64,000 nt of DNA, from the NCBI RefSeq assembly GCF_003945595.2, contig NW_024104330.1:1-64000 (forward strand). Reading direction: 5' to 3'. The notes beneath the pieces were generated by a model. That model was not told where the DNA came from. It saw nothing but the letters and a program-made list of their open reading frames with translations, and did not search any database. Shown in pieces: positions 37,121 through 48,600 of this stretch (its first letter is position 1; every line of letters starts with the position of its first letter). This DNA comes from Pipra filicauda (Eukaryota > Chordata > Aves > Passeriformes > Pipridae). Position numbers and translations under genes: made by a program.

Positions 37121-37181
37121 AGCCTTCTCAAATCTTTGTTTGCGAAGCCTAGCCATGACTGAGTGAGTGATGAGTGATAAC
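36325..37181 (+). mobile_element. 5'-truncated non-LTR retrotransposon (RTE-like)
   Basis: The copy comprises the 266-codon frame, a very short 3' UTR (37121-37156) and a microsatellite-like tail GACTGAGTGAGTGATGAGTG running to about 37181, instead of poly(A). A short 3' UTR and a short tandem tail are typical of RTE-type LINEs and contrast with the ATTCTATG octamers of CR1. The last 34 nt before the tail match the 3' end of the SINE at 15437-15718. The 5' junction is near 36325. No convincing target-site duplication could be defined. The candidate LTR at 35804-36164 ends 160 bp upstream but is a separate insertion. Confidence 0.8.
37123..37156 (+). repeat. LINE 3' end shared with SINE
   Basis: These 34 nt (core AAATCTT, GAAG and GCCAT blocks) align with the reverse complement of 15434-15467 over 33 positions with 26 identities and two single-base gaps. 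Six of seven mismatches are C/T or A/G. The last three SINE bases overlap its target-site duplication. It is probably the signal recognised by the LINE's reverse transcriptase. Confidence 0.75.
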
Positions 37182-39779
37182 TATAAAGTAACGTTAATAC
37201 AGGTGTAGTAGCACTCTTCGGGAACCTGTAATTTGTTACAACCATTGCAGGCCTGCAACTCAATGAGACGACTACTATGTATCAAAACCATATGTGTTTT
37301 GTTGCCTTTATTTAATATGATTAACTCAACAGTCTTGTTCATGTTTTTGCTCAAATCTAGAAGTTGTCAGTGTGGCCAAAAGCCCTTGAGGTACTTTGGA
37401 AGTTATACTGCTCTCCAAACATAATCAGTTCAGTACTTGCGAAGAAAATTCTGATACCATGTTTGGCCTTGCTATCTAAATTTATCAGGGTGATGCTTTT
37501 ACAAGAGCTCCTCTTGAAAAGGAAGGAGGTACTTAGTTTTATTATTTTATGGGTGATAGTATTCATTAATAGCAGTAGGAAAACACTTAAAACTGTTCCT
37601 TCTATGAACAGTTTGAATGCTTAGTAATTTTTATCCATGTTTAGCAATTTTTAATAATCAGATAATAATCATTTTACATTCCTGAATGGAAAGCTTTTGA
37701 ACATTACTGAGATGATCCTTCTTGAAACTTTCATATTATATGCTTATGATGTAGAAATCAGAGACAAGACCAGCATGGAAAATCAAGAAAAAAAAGAATA
37801 TTCAACATAACAAGCTGTGAATTCTGTTCAAATAGTGTATGAAGTACAGATTCCTTGATACTCCTGCGAATACCCAGCAGCACTGAAGTGTGAACAGACA
37901 TTGTTGGTACTTAACGAGTTTGGATGGATGCAGAACAGAACACATTGCAATTTTAGACTAACCACAATTTAATTCCTGCTCTGTCTCTGGGAAACTCGTA
38001 AATAAGTATTTTTGAGGGTCTGAGACAAAAATATTAACACTAATGTGCATAAAATTATCAATATGAGTGGTTTTTTTTTGGTCAGGTGCAGATAGATCAG
38101 TGGAGTTTGAAAGCAAAAACATCAGGTTAGCATTCAGCTGAGAAACTGCAAGGGAATAATAGGGTTAAAGAGCACAAACATGCATAATCTGGGAACTGAA
38201 TCCAAATCAGTAAAAATCAACGAAAATATGAATTTTGTTATTTAAATGGTGTTGGCCAGGTCTTAAAATGTTAAATCACTACATTTCAGAATTTTGATAC
38301 CTCTCAAGGTCAGTGTGCAGTCCTAGTGCCAGGGGTGACTGCTTATCTCCTGCTATTTTTAAATGCTGTAAGTAACTGCTCAACCTTTCATGGTATCTAA
38401 ACTATAGGGTATAGCTACAGTTAAACAGTTTAGCTAGAGCTGAAGGACTGTAAAATAGCACAGTTAGCCAGATCCTTCCTGAATATGAAAGGGGCTAAGT
38501 GCCAAAGAAATATTTGGACCTCCTTACACATTGTTGCAATCCTCAAGCAGCTTCTTGGTAATCATTACTTTGTTGGGTACTCTGAACATATGTCATTCTT
38601 AGGCATTGGGTGTTCTCCATCTCAGACTCCCCTGTCTGGTGTACAGGCCTTACACAGCCACGTGTGAGCCCAGTAGTTCAGAAGAGTATTAACAGTACGA
38701 CCCCTTGGTATCAGGCTCCCCACATGAAATGACACCACTATTACTGGATGTAAAAGAGGCTTTTTCTGTTCACCCACGCAGAAGTTGAGGTGAGATTTAT
38801 TACAGCTGAGTACTAATCCTTTTGATGCCTCTCTTGGGTTATAGAACATCTTCATTCTTTTCTGGGCATAAGGTCTCTGAATCCCTTTACATAAATCCAA
38901 GATTGATATGGTATCAACAGGCAGCATCACGCCAGTTAGTACAGGTAATAACAGCAGTACAGACACTGTCAAGGAGTAGGCTAATAACTTGAAGATGGAA
39001 CTAAGGACTTAATGGATTTTTCCAGTGCAGTCTGAACTCTAAACCACAACATCTTCAGTTATTAGCTGTGCTGGTGCAACTCCAGTTACACTTGGCTGAA
39101 AAAGCTACTTTAAGTGCATTACAGACACATGCAGAGGTGTTCAGACAGAAAAGTATTCTCATGCTTTAAATAAATGGGAAGAGTATCCTTATGTGATGTA
39201 AATGGCTCTTTGTAAACAACTTTTGGCATGGAGAGCTTCCTCTCCTTCTGTCCATTATTTTTGTTTGTGTTCCTCAACTCAACTGTTTTCAGCAATTTAA
39301 TTCTCCATGTTGATTTCCTCCTAGCCTTCGTCAATGGGGCTACCAATCAATGTAATAAAAATACGTGGCACAAAATTGGTTTAGAAACCCTGGAGCCTGG
39401 AATATTACATTAGCAATGCATTCTCTAGAGACAAAGTATATTCCTGTGAAAAGAACCTACATGAGGCCTCGTAATTAAGTCTTGCAAAAGAGTGGATTTC
39501 TCTTAAGGAACCCAAACTATAGTAAATATTAATATAAGAACAGAAGCAAGGAATAAATTCTAGACTACGACCTCACCTTCATTTCTTTTTCCTGCCTGAA
39601 TGTAGCTCTTCTCTGCCAAATCAGTTGGACTGAGTACATCACTCTAATTCCTCTATAGACCTTGATTCAACATACCTAAGGTTCAGAAGTTGGCAATAGC
39701 AATTTAAGCACTTGCTACTGGGTTGGAATCAACTTTAAATAGAGCTCCTGGAGTAACTTTGCTTTGTATTTTTTATTGT
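37182..39779. other. AT-rich noncoding DNA
   Basis: No gene or recognisable repeat. Frames up to 116 codons (38622-38972 minus) show no known domain. Confidence 0.55.
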
Positions 39780-40216
39780 TGTGGTTTAGGAATGAAACTC
39801 CCCAAATTAGTGCTCCCAGTGAGACTCTTCAAACCATGGGCCACTTGCTCATTCCACCCTTTCCTGTGACAGGCTGCAGAAGAGAATTGGAGCACAAAAG
39901 GTAAAGATCACAGGTTGATATAAGAACAATTTACTGAAAACAATAATGAGGTTAATAATTGAACAGTAGCAGCAACAATACTAATGATAGAGAGTGCAAG
40001 AAATGAATGATTCTCGAAGAAAACCCCCAACAATAGAAATACTTGATTGTTCCCTCCCACACCACTTGGTCAAAGGGGATCCCTTCTCCCCAGAAAAGAC
40101 TTCCTTCCCCTTGCCCTCAGCAATGACATGAGGTGGTATAGAATAACATCTGTGTTCTGGCCATGCCCCTCCTGGCTACCGCAAAAATTAACCCTGTCCT
40201 GGCTGTAATCAGGAAT
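39780..40216 (-). mobile_element. solo LTR, ERV-L-type relative
   Basis: Read on the minus strand it begins near 40216 with ATTCCTGATTACAGCCAGG and ACAGGGTTAATTTTTGCGG, and ends near 39780 with CTAAACCACA. The start parallels TGTCCTGGTTTCAGC...GTTAATTTTC of the LTR at 19174, and the end parallels the CTAAACCATGAC of the fragment at 15071. The middle (bends through GGGGAGAAGGGATCCCC and GCACTCTCTATC on the minus strand) is different, so it is a related but distinct family. The first dinucleotide has decayed from TG. No clear target-site duplication and no internal retroviral genes are present. Confidence 0.7.
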
Positions 40217-41754
40217 AAATAAAACCATTTATTTATTTACTTTTTTTCTAAATCAGTGATAGGTTCACTCTAGGCTAGAAGTCCCTAGTTTTGCTTCTTC
40301 GTGTGTCTGTTGCATGAAGATATAAGATAGGTATAAAAAGTTTCTATAATTTTTTTTAAGGAATGGGGGATATTAGCATAAAAAAGGTTCTTCAGACCTA
40401 TAACATTGAGACAGATAATCCCGATAGATAATTTGAAACAACAAATCTAACAAATATCTTACTGGTCTTCACATGAAACTAGGGATGTAAATTCAATGTG
40501 AGTGAAACATGATCACTTTGATTTGTGGAATGCCATGAAATGTAAGATACTGTATGCCAGAACAATTTGAAAGGATGTTTTTCTTCCCTATTTGGTTATA
40601 GAAGAACATTTAGCTTAGAGGTAAGGTAGGAGTCAAGGTGGCAAGCATTTTTCTTTTCTACTCTGTGCAGCAAGAAACAAATTAAACTCAGAAGGGAAAA
40701 TGTTCTAATAGAAAATTGAACAGAAAATTGAATATCTGTTTAGAAAAGCAGGATGGTAAGTTCCATTAGTAATACCTAAAGCAACATTTGCATTTAATCA
40801 TAATGATTATATTCATTTGACTGTCCTCTGCAGTTGTAAGCACAGAATGGGTCCAAAAAATTCACAGGAAAAATATTAAATGATACAATTCATTTAAAGT
40901 AAAAAAAATCCAGCTTCGGCTACTGTCCCCAGGCTGTCCACTTTTAAGACAAAAAAACAGTTGGCAGCATTAGTTTTATGTTTATCAGTCTTAAGAGGCT
41001 GATCTTCACTGGAAGGTTGATTTGGCTCCTCTCATGAGGTCCAAGTACAGCACTGAAAATTGCTATCACATCTTGTGACAGAGGTCTCTATTTAAAATGG
41101 GTGGTACTAGAGAAGATGAGACAAATTCCTTAACTCTATAGTTAAGGCTGGTGATGTTTGCTTAGAATATAAATCATTGAAATTTACTTCAGGCCTTTTC
41201 CATTCCAAATAAGTTCTTTGTCTTTCAAGGTCTATTCGTATAAGGTAGGTCAGAGGGCATTTTCACTGTGAGAATAGTCAAGTTTTTTAACAGAACATAT
41301 CTGAGTTATAGTACTCGATGTGTAGCAGCTAAAACAAATAAGACCAAAATGAGATAAAAATCCCCAGATGAAAACCTCTGAAAATTATATCCACATGAAG
41401 TTTCTATTGGAGTCACAATGACAACCTTCAGGGAGGACAAGACAACACCTAAACCTAATGAATTTCCTTACTTGCATCTCAGAAGTGCTCCTTCATGCTT
41501 TTTATTCAATGGAGAACATAATTCTCCTTGTTTATGTTCTCAGAGGTCATCTGCCCTTGATAGAGTTATTTCAGCTTTATACCTGTACAAGAACAATGTC
41601 AAGCCCAGTGAACCAGTGTTTGCTCAATTAGAGCCAAGTAAATCTCTATACAGTCACAAATCAAATACTCAATTCCTTCCCTGCTCTGTTAATGGTTATA
41701 TAGTGCTGTCCACATACAGATAAATCCTGGAGGTTCCAGGCAGTAGTCACTCAT

Positions 41755-41862
41755 TCATGACAGTATGTATATACAGACATATGCAAATACATGTCTCTGA
41801 ATATATGTGTATTGATGTACATATATGCATGTATGTATGTGAACATGCATATCTGTAAATGA
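41755..41862. repeat. (ATGT)n/(ATAC)n-like low-complexity tract
   Basis: Degenerate ATGTATAT, ACATATGC and ATGTATGTATGTG units alternate for about 100 bases. It is a decayed microsatellite with Z-DNA-like purine-pyrimidine alternation. The Ser/Tyr/His/Ile-rich minus-strand frame over it is an artefact. Confidence 0.55.
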
Positions 41863-43002
41863 TACTTTTTTTTTTAACATAACTGTTTTTCAAGTATTCC
41901 CAAATGCAAGAACCATTTTGAAGAAAACATTTATGTAAGGCAGAACTAGACACTCCTGTGTTTTCCTGTTTGGTGTGTGATTGCACATGAAAGTACACAT
42001 ACCAATACTTCCAATTTCACATGCAAATAGCTCTGCAAGATTGGTAACTTGGTCTGCAGGTGTACAGTCACTAGGCTTAGGTAAACTGGTAAGGCAATTC
42101 TGTTCCATTAATTGGCTGTCATGCAGTCACAGCAATCAAAAATACTGTGGTAGTCTTTTCACTTTTATTTCTCTGAAAGACTACTGTTGTAAAAAATGGA
42201 CAAATTACTGGGGTTTTGTTTGTTCATTCAAATAAAAAGAAGATGCCATTTTGTTTGACTTGCAATTTACAAAGCTTTTAAAACTACTTTTCTGATAACA
42301 CATCAAAAACTAGTTCCTGGGAGAAATATTCCCAAGTAGCGGGTCACAACCCCATAGAATTATTAAACTCTGCTTTTAATGTATGGAAGACTCCAAAAAT
42401 TCAGCTATTATTGTGACTGGCTTCACTAACCTCACCATTAGCTTCTGGGCTTCTTAAATGTTTGCTGGCTAGAAGCTGCTTATTACTGCTCCTTTTTATT
42501 TTTTTTTTAAATTAATAACAATACATACAACCCTCCCGAAACACATCTCAAAATGTCAGGACCCAGAAGAGGATCTCATAAAAGTACAGATTGTCCTGTT
42601 ACAGTCAGAATGATAGCCATTAGTTCAGCTCTGAATATCAGGAGACATTTAGCCAAGTGCACTTGCTGGCTGTGAAGCTGTTTTGACATAGACCCATATT
42701 TCTACAGATTGACTGTTAAAAACTAGGTTCTCTACAGTCTGTAAACCGTGATTTCGTATCCAGCAGTGATTTGAAAAACTACTGCTAATGCCAATTTATA
42801 ATAATGAGATTTTTGAGTGAATACCCCCATTAGCTTCCCTACTTTTAAGACCTCTCTTATAATATTAAAAGTTGGCTTTTAAGTTTTATTTTATTATCAC
42901 TACTTTTTTCCCTTTGCCTTTTTGTCATTACTGTTTTCAACAGAAAACCTCCTAATTATCCTGGCTACTCAGTCCCTTCTACCTCTAATGGTTTCTTTAT
43001 CC

Positions 43003-43030
43003 ATCATTATAGTGTGATCACACTAATGAT
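43003..43030. repeat. imperfect palindrome around AGTGTGATCACACT
   Basis: The 14-bp core AGTGTGATCACACT (43011-43024) is a perfect palindrome. Outside it ATCATT (43003-43008) pairs with AATGAT (43025-43030), with an extra AT on the left. TGATCA and GTGTGA/TCACAC are possible dimeric transcription-factor sites. No function is shown. Confidence 0.5.
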
Positions 43031-44697
43031 AGTTTCTCATGCCTCTGTGGTGTAATTAATGTAATATTGGAGGCTGAAAAACATCGTTTTCAAAAAGCCT
43101 CTTAACTTTTATATGTTCATTAGCAGGCTATCGAATGATGCACATACACTCTGGAACAGAGGAGCTGCCGTAAGAGACCACAGTAGTGGTCCATCTACTG
43201 TGATATCCCATCTCAGACCACAGCCAATCACATATATTCCAAAAGAAAATATAATTTCCCCATTGGCCGTAACAGTAAAAATAACTGAATAGCGCTGCCT
43301 TACCCATGGGGGAAGTTTGCTGCAATTGCATTTAACTGTTGTAGCATATCATCCACATCATTCACTCCCAGTACACAGTCCTGCTAAATTCACTGATGTC
43401 TGGGACATTTTAGAGATCCAGAGAGGTGAAGGGGGAAGATTAATATATCTCATTAAAACAATTGTATCTCTCTGCAGTCAGTCTGAACATAACATCCAGA
43501 ACAGTGTCTGAACTTGCACTCTTCAGTCTTTGCTTTGAATTATTCCGATTTTACGTAGTGTCATCTCTACAATCTGACCAGCCCACATACCCCATCTCCT
43601 AATAGAAATCTGGACTGCCTGTATCCCATTATGTTCTGCTCATCTATCCCGACATTTTCCAATTATGCTGTAATCTCTGCATTGTGTTTTGTTTTCTGGC
43701 CTGGTCTTTGTAGGAGATGCAGGATGCAGAATGACAAGATTTACCTTGCTCTGACTTCCCAGGTGTTTATAGTTGGTTTTAATGCTGATCTGTTAATTGG
43801 AATGGGGGTGGGGAAGCAGATGATACTTAGTCGGTGAAGTGTGGTGGTGTCTCCAATCTTGCATCTCCATGCAATATAGAAGCCTTATCTAGGTGTTAGG
43901 AAATTCTCATTTTAGAAATGCTTCACATAAAGCCTTGTATGGCATAAACTTCACTTTATTTTCAAAAACATTTTGCTGACGGTTCATTGAATAATATTCA
44001 TCTGGAATATACACACCTTGTCTGCATTCCTTCCAGTTTGTCAAGAATAAAATAGGGACCACCTGCATTGACTGGTCAGCTCAGAGAGTAAAGGACTAAA
44101 GGTATTTCAGACTTTCAGACCTTAATATTCTTACTGTCTAATGTGAGGGCAGGATTTTACAATCCCTCCCACTGCAAATCTTTCAAATGCCTATAAATTT
44201 GCCCTCAAGTTTCCAGCTGAATTACCAGAACCCTAGTTTCTCTGTTGATATTAATGTGGCTCTAATTTTGTGGCAGCTGGTGGGAGATTTAAGCCATTAC
44301 AGTATCATCTTAAACCTAAAGTGTGTCTGTGGAGTGACATTTGCCAAATAAGTGCCATATAACCAGCACACAAAGAGTTTTATTAAAACCATTCCTAGGC
44401 TCACACCATCTGTTTGGAAGGAAGACAAAATTCATTGAGGAAAGTGACCCAATCAAACAAACTGATGTGCAGAATGTTTCAGAAAAAAAAGCAAAACAAA
44501 GACAGAATGACAAATTCTGTATTGTATTCTTTTCCATGGAGTTCCTTTGGTAGGAACTCCAAGTTTTATTTTGGAATGCTGGGATATGGATTCAAAGTTG
44601 GAGGCAAGGTATTCAGATCAAAAGGTTCAGCCCACAGGATGTTTGCTTTTGTTATTCATTTGGGGACAATTTAGCACAGCTCTGCTCCGAGAAAAAG

Positions 44698-44846
44698 TTG
44701 GCTCAATGGGTTAATTCCCAGGAGATAGGCAATCTAATCCTGCCTTTGTCTTATTCAGTAACTTTGGACTAGTTGCTTTTTCCATCACATGCCATTTTGT
44801 CTGTTTACTCCAGGCTGTACAACAGGCAGATAGTAAGAATTCCCAG
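44698..44846 (+). repeat. MIR-like ancient SINE relic
   Basis: The block order follows the sense strand of MIR-type SINEs: GGCTCAATGGGTTAATTCCC, TCTAATCCTGCCTTTGTC, AACTTTGGACTAGTTGC, a GTTTACTCC block and finally GATAGTAAGAATTCCC. The family consensus contains CTAATCCTGCCTCTG, ACCTTGGACAAGTCAC and GGGATAATAAGA. It is diverged but collinear over about 150 bases. Confidence 0.5.
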
Positions 44847-45547
44847 TCATCGCTAAAATAGTTGCAATTAAGAGACTGTAATATTTTAGGATATATTCTT
44901 CATTCCCTAGTCAAATATTCAGATGGCTTTCCTTCTGGCAGAGGCCTCCTATTCTACGGCGTCCATGATTAACCCAGGCAGTCTATTCTTGCTGGTTTCC
45001 TAAGTAAACTTCAGAGTTGGGGCTCTTTCCTAGAATTAGCTTTAATAGCTTTCCATTAGAAATTTCTGTGAGTGGAGAGAAACCCTAGACAGCTAAAAGG
45101 CTATTGAGCTTTATCTTTCCTCTATCAGACTCCTTTGCACTGATATTTTCCTCACAAATTGCAGCTTTCCTCTGAGGCTGGAGCTAACTTTGGTCTCTGA
45201 CTTGTATTAAATTCCAGTAATTTGGAGAAAGTTGTATAATGACTTGCTTCATGGCATCATTTCTCAGTCAAAAATAGCAAGATGGAAAAAAAAATTGCTC
45301 TGACTGAGTCTTACAGCCAAAGCATCTTTTGGAGTCTTTCACTCAGATGTTGAGAAAATTATTGTTTTGGTTTCTAATTTAATCTCATGTGTACGATGAC
45401 TAAGAAAACTCACCAAAATAAGGTTTCAATTATATTGATCAGAAAGCTGCTTTAGATCTGTCTGAAAACCCAGAGTTTGTACTCTTCATCAGAGAGCTCA
45501 ATAGCATTTAGAAAATTTATCTCACCATCTGTTCATGGGACAGGGAA

Positions 45548-45635
45548 GTGTAATCCACCCTTCACAGACAGAGAAGTCTTAGGGAAGGTAACAAATTGGC
45601 CTCAAGGCACACAGGAGGTATCTTGACAGAGTGCC
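45548..45635 (-). repeat. MIR-like ancient SINE relic
   Basis: On the + strand the order CCCTTCACAGACAGAGAAG, then TTGGCCTCAAGGCACACAGG, then GGTATCTTGACAGAG follows the antisense of MIR-type SINEs (consensus TTTACAGATGGGGAAACTGAG, then GCCCAAGGTCACACAG, then GTGGCAGAG). It lies 700 bp from the MIR-like relic at 44698, in the opposite orientation. Confidence 0.45.
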
Positions 45636-48600
45636 TATCTGAAAAGCTCAAATTGTCTACAGGTAGAATTGGCCCTGGAAATTTGATCAATTCTTCTTTC
45701 ATCACATTTAATTTCCAAAGAAACAAAGGTAGAATTAATTCTGAAAATCAGCTATCAGCAAGGCAAATCAAGCGTTTAGACTTTTCATTTGATTTCAAGA
45801 TGGGACATCCCTTTTTGCTTAATACTTGTGACCTTCCTCGGTGAGGATTCTAGTCTTGGAAACCAAGCGTGAGATAGGCCGTCTCTTTTAAGTAAAGCCC
45901 AATGTGACACCGTCTCCCTTCCCAGTCCCCCAAATCCTTGCCTAAGGACAGAGCCAGAGGAGGAAGCCAACTGAGTGCCTAGAGATGCTTGCCTCCTGTA
46001 ACTGGAGCTACCTTTGGATCATCTGCACTTCTGAGAAATGATGGCTTGACAGATGGAAGGACTTTATGACTTCTACAAACAAGGACAAAACCAATAGCAG
46101 CAATTACCAGGAAGGAGAGAGGGAAATACTTCCTAAGTGTTCCACCTCTCCTACTGTAAATGTGGAGCATGATACATGTGGTAATTTGGGCTTTGTTTTC
46201 CCAGCTATTTCATTATACATTTACTTTTTTCAGACATACACAGGAGCCAAGTACTCTGGAATGTTTTAAAACAAGAAGTGATGCACTCTCCTTTCCCAGC
46301 TCACTCAACTGAAAAGACCAAATTCCTTGGCTGTGTAAGGGCAAAATGATAGATATGATGGATTGCACACAATTCAAGATGTGAACAGTGAAGCAAAACA
46401 CCTGCTCAGAAATACATATCTGGGATGAACTTCTACAGAAATTAGCTCTGTTTCAGGGGTGGAGAGCTATTCACATGCATTTACTGCAGTCGAAGTTGCC
46501 AAAGAAATATTTTCTATTTCTTTAACGTGAATTGCAGAAATGGATTTTCTAAATGAAAGATTTCCACCACTAAATCCTTTTAAGTGTGTCCTAGTTCCCA
46601 GAAGACAGCTTGGAAATTGCTCCCAGGCAACAGACACTTATTTCAATGTGTAATATTCAGTGAACCTTTCAAAATATCCTTAATAATAAAACCCCTATGT
46701 GTGGACATCAGACTAATATAGATGATTTATTGATTACATTTTCTCTGAAATATGAACTGGACTGTTTAACTCAGTGCCCCTACAGAAGCTGAGAAATGCA
46801 GACTATAGAGGGTTGATTGGAAAATATGAACAGAAACACCTGCCTCAGCAAATTAACAGGTATTTGAATCCTCTTCTGTAAACAAATAGCAGAAGTAATG
46901 ATGTAAATCCCTGGCCAACATGCACTCCTGCTGCACAAGAGGAGTATAGCCACAATTTCAGTGGTGAAAAAGAAGTTAACCTAACCAAGAGTGGATGTTT
47001 TATGATACATCTATGCAATAGATCTGTGTTACACACCTGTGATCACTACTTATCTCTCCAGTTTAATTTTAGTAGAATTACTGGAGGTGAATATTAGCCT
47101 GTGGGGTATGAGCTAACCTGGTGTCTAGGCACTTTTTTTTATTCCAAAACAGGGAATGAAATCAAGATGGTTTATTTGCTCTGATGCTGATCTTGAAAAG
47201 AGGTGAGGCATAAGTTAAATGCATTCATACAACGGTGAGAGGGAGTCTACATTTGTCTGAAGACTGTTAAATTGCCTTTCTGGAAGATTCTGAACATTAA
47301 AATTCTTAACTTACAGTGGACAGGCTGAGTCTAGAGAATAGAATGCACCTAGTGCCCATGACTTTAAGGTTCAATAATAGTTGGCTTTTATCTTGCTGTT
47401 GATTAGAGACAGGCAAAAATAGTTCTACTTGTGGAAAAGGAGTCTCCTTAAAATGAAGGTCAGCAGATCTGTGAAGAAGTTTTTAGTAACTAAAAGAAAT
47501 GGAGAAGATTTTAATTCAGTGAGATGAACTGGGAACAAGTGACAGAGATACGACATTGATTGGGTTTAAAAAAAAAAATCCTGCAATGTATCTGCCCACC
47601 TATGATTGTAACCAAACAAAACAGGAAAAGACTGCAGTGTGCAGTTCTCTATATGTTAGCAAGAAATAAATGAAATATTTCTAAAACAATCCTCTAGGAA
47701 GGTGACAGAAGCCAGTGTTCATATGTTACTATTTTGTAAGATGGCTTATTGAGAGTGTTCCAGATTCTGTGTTTTAGGAGTTTGAACACTGGAAATTTTT
47801 CCTCTTCAGGAGACTGGGTGATCAACAGGTCCCTAAGCCATGCACACTGAAGTTCTAAACTTGACCTTCATGCTGAGTTTTTGGGCACCTGATGAGTCTT
47901 TCTATACTGCGGTTTCCTCATTTACTCAATTTAATGAATTTCCAAAGGTTATTTTTGAGATTAGGCAGGCAACCTGTGTTTGTGCAGTCTTCTATCTCAG
48001 TGCTACAATTTAATGTTTTGAGCCTAAAGTGTTCAAATACACAGCTACATTACCAACATAACACCTTTACTTCGATACTTAAATGAACAGAGCTTTCAAA
48101 GATACAGCAAAACTAAATCTATTATAGCACCCCTTGCAGTACAAAGAAGATTAAATATAACTTCACCTTCTCCATGTTTCTTCAGTATGGATTTTTTTTG
48201 GCAAATACTGCTGTAGTCATGCAAGTTACTATCCTGTGTGCACCCAAACCACTGCACATTGGATAGTGCAGTGACAACTGAGAGCAAATGGTATTGACAG
48301 ACCCTTCTTGAACATAATGACTCCCAAATAGTTGTCCTGAATCAATTAATAGTGTAACTTGATTTTAGCATAACTTAATTTTGAGGCACTTCACCATTCA
48401 GAAAATCAATCAATCTTGTGGCATGGAGCCAAATGTTATACAGTCTACCAGATGAGTAGTAGATTGGCATAAGGGAGTCATTTATTTATGTCACATTAAC
48501 ATCAAGAGAATGGATTTCAATGGGAACAGTGGCCTCAATAAAAAGACCGAGTTTAAACCTTGTGCGTTTACATCAAGACAGTTCCTGTAACCAGCAGTGT

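Larger units (their letters stand above)
40217..44697. other. AT-rich noncoding DNA
   Basis: No gene is recognised. It holds an alternating purine-pyrimidine stretch at 41755-41862 and a palindrome at 43003-43030. Frames of 60-100 codons are present without domain features. Confidence 0.55.

Noticed and set aside
36300..37200. Target-site duplication of the RTE-like LINE
   Set aside because: Short matches such as ACTAT or ATAAC occur on both sides but are too short and not placed at a defined 5' junction, so no duplication is claimed.
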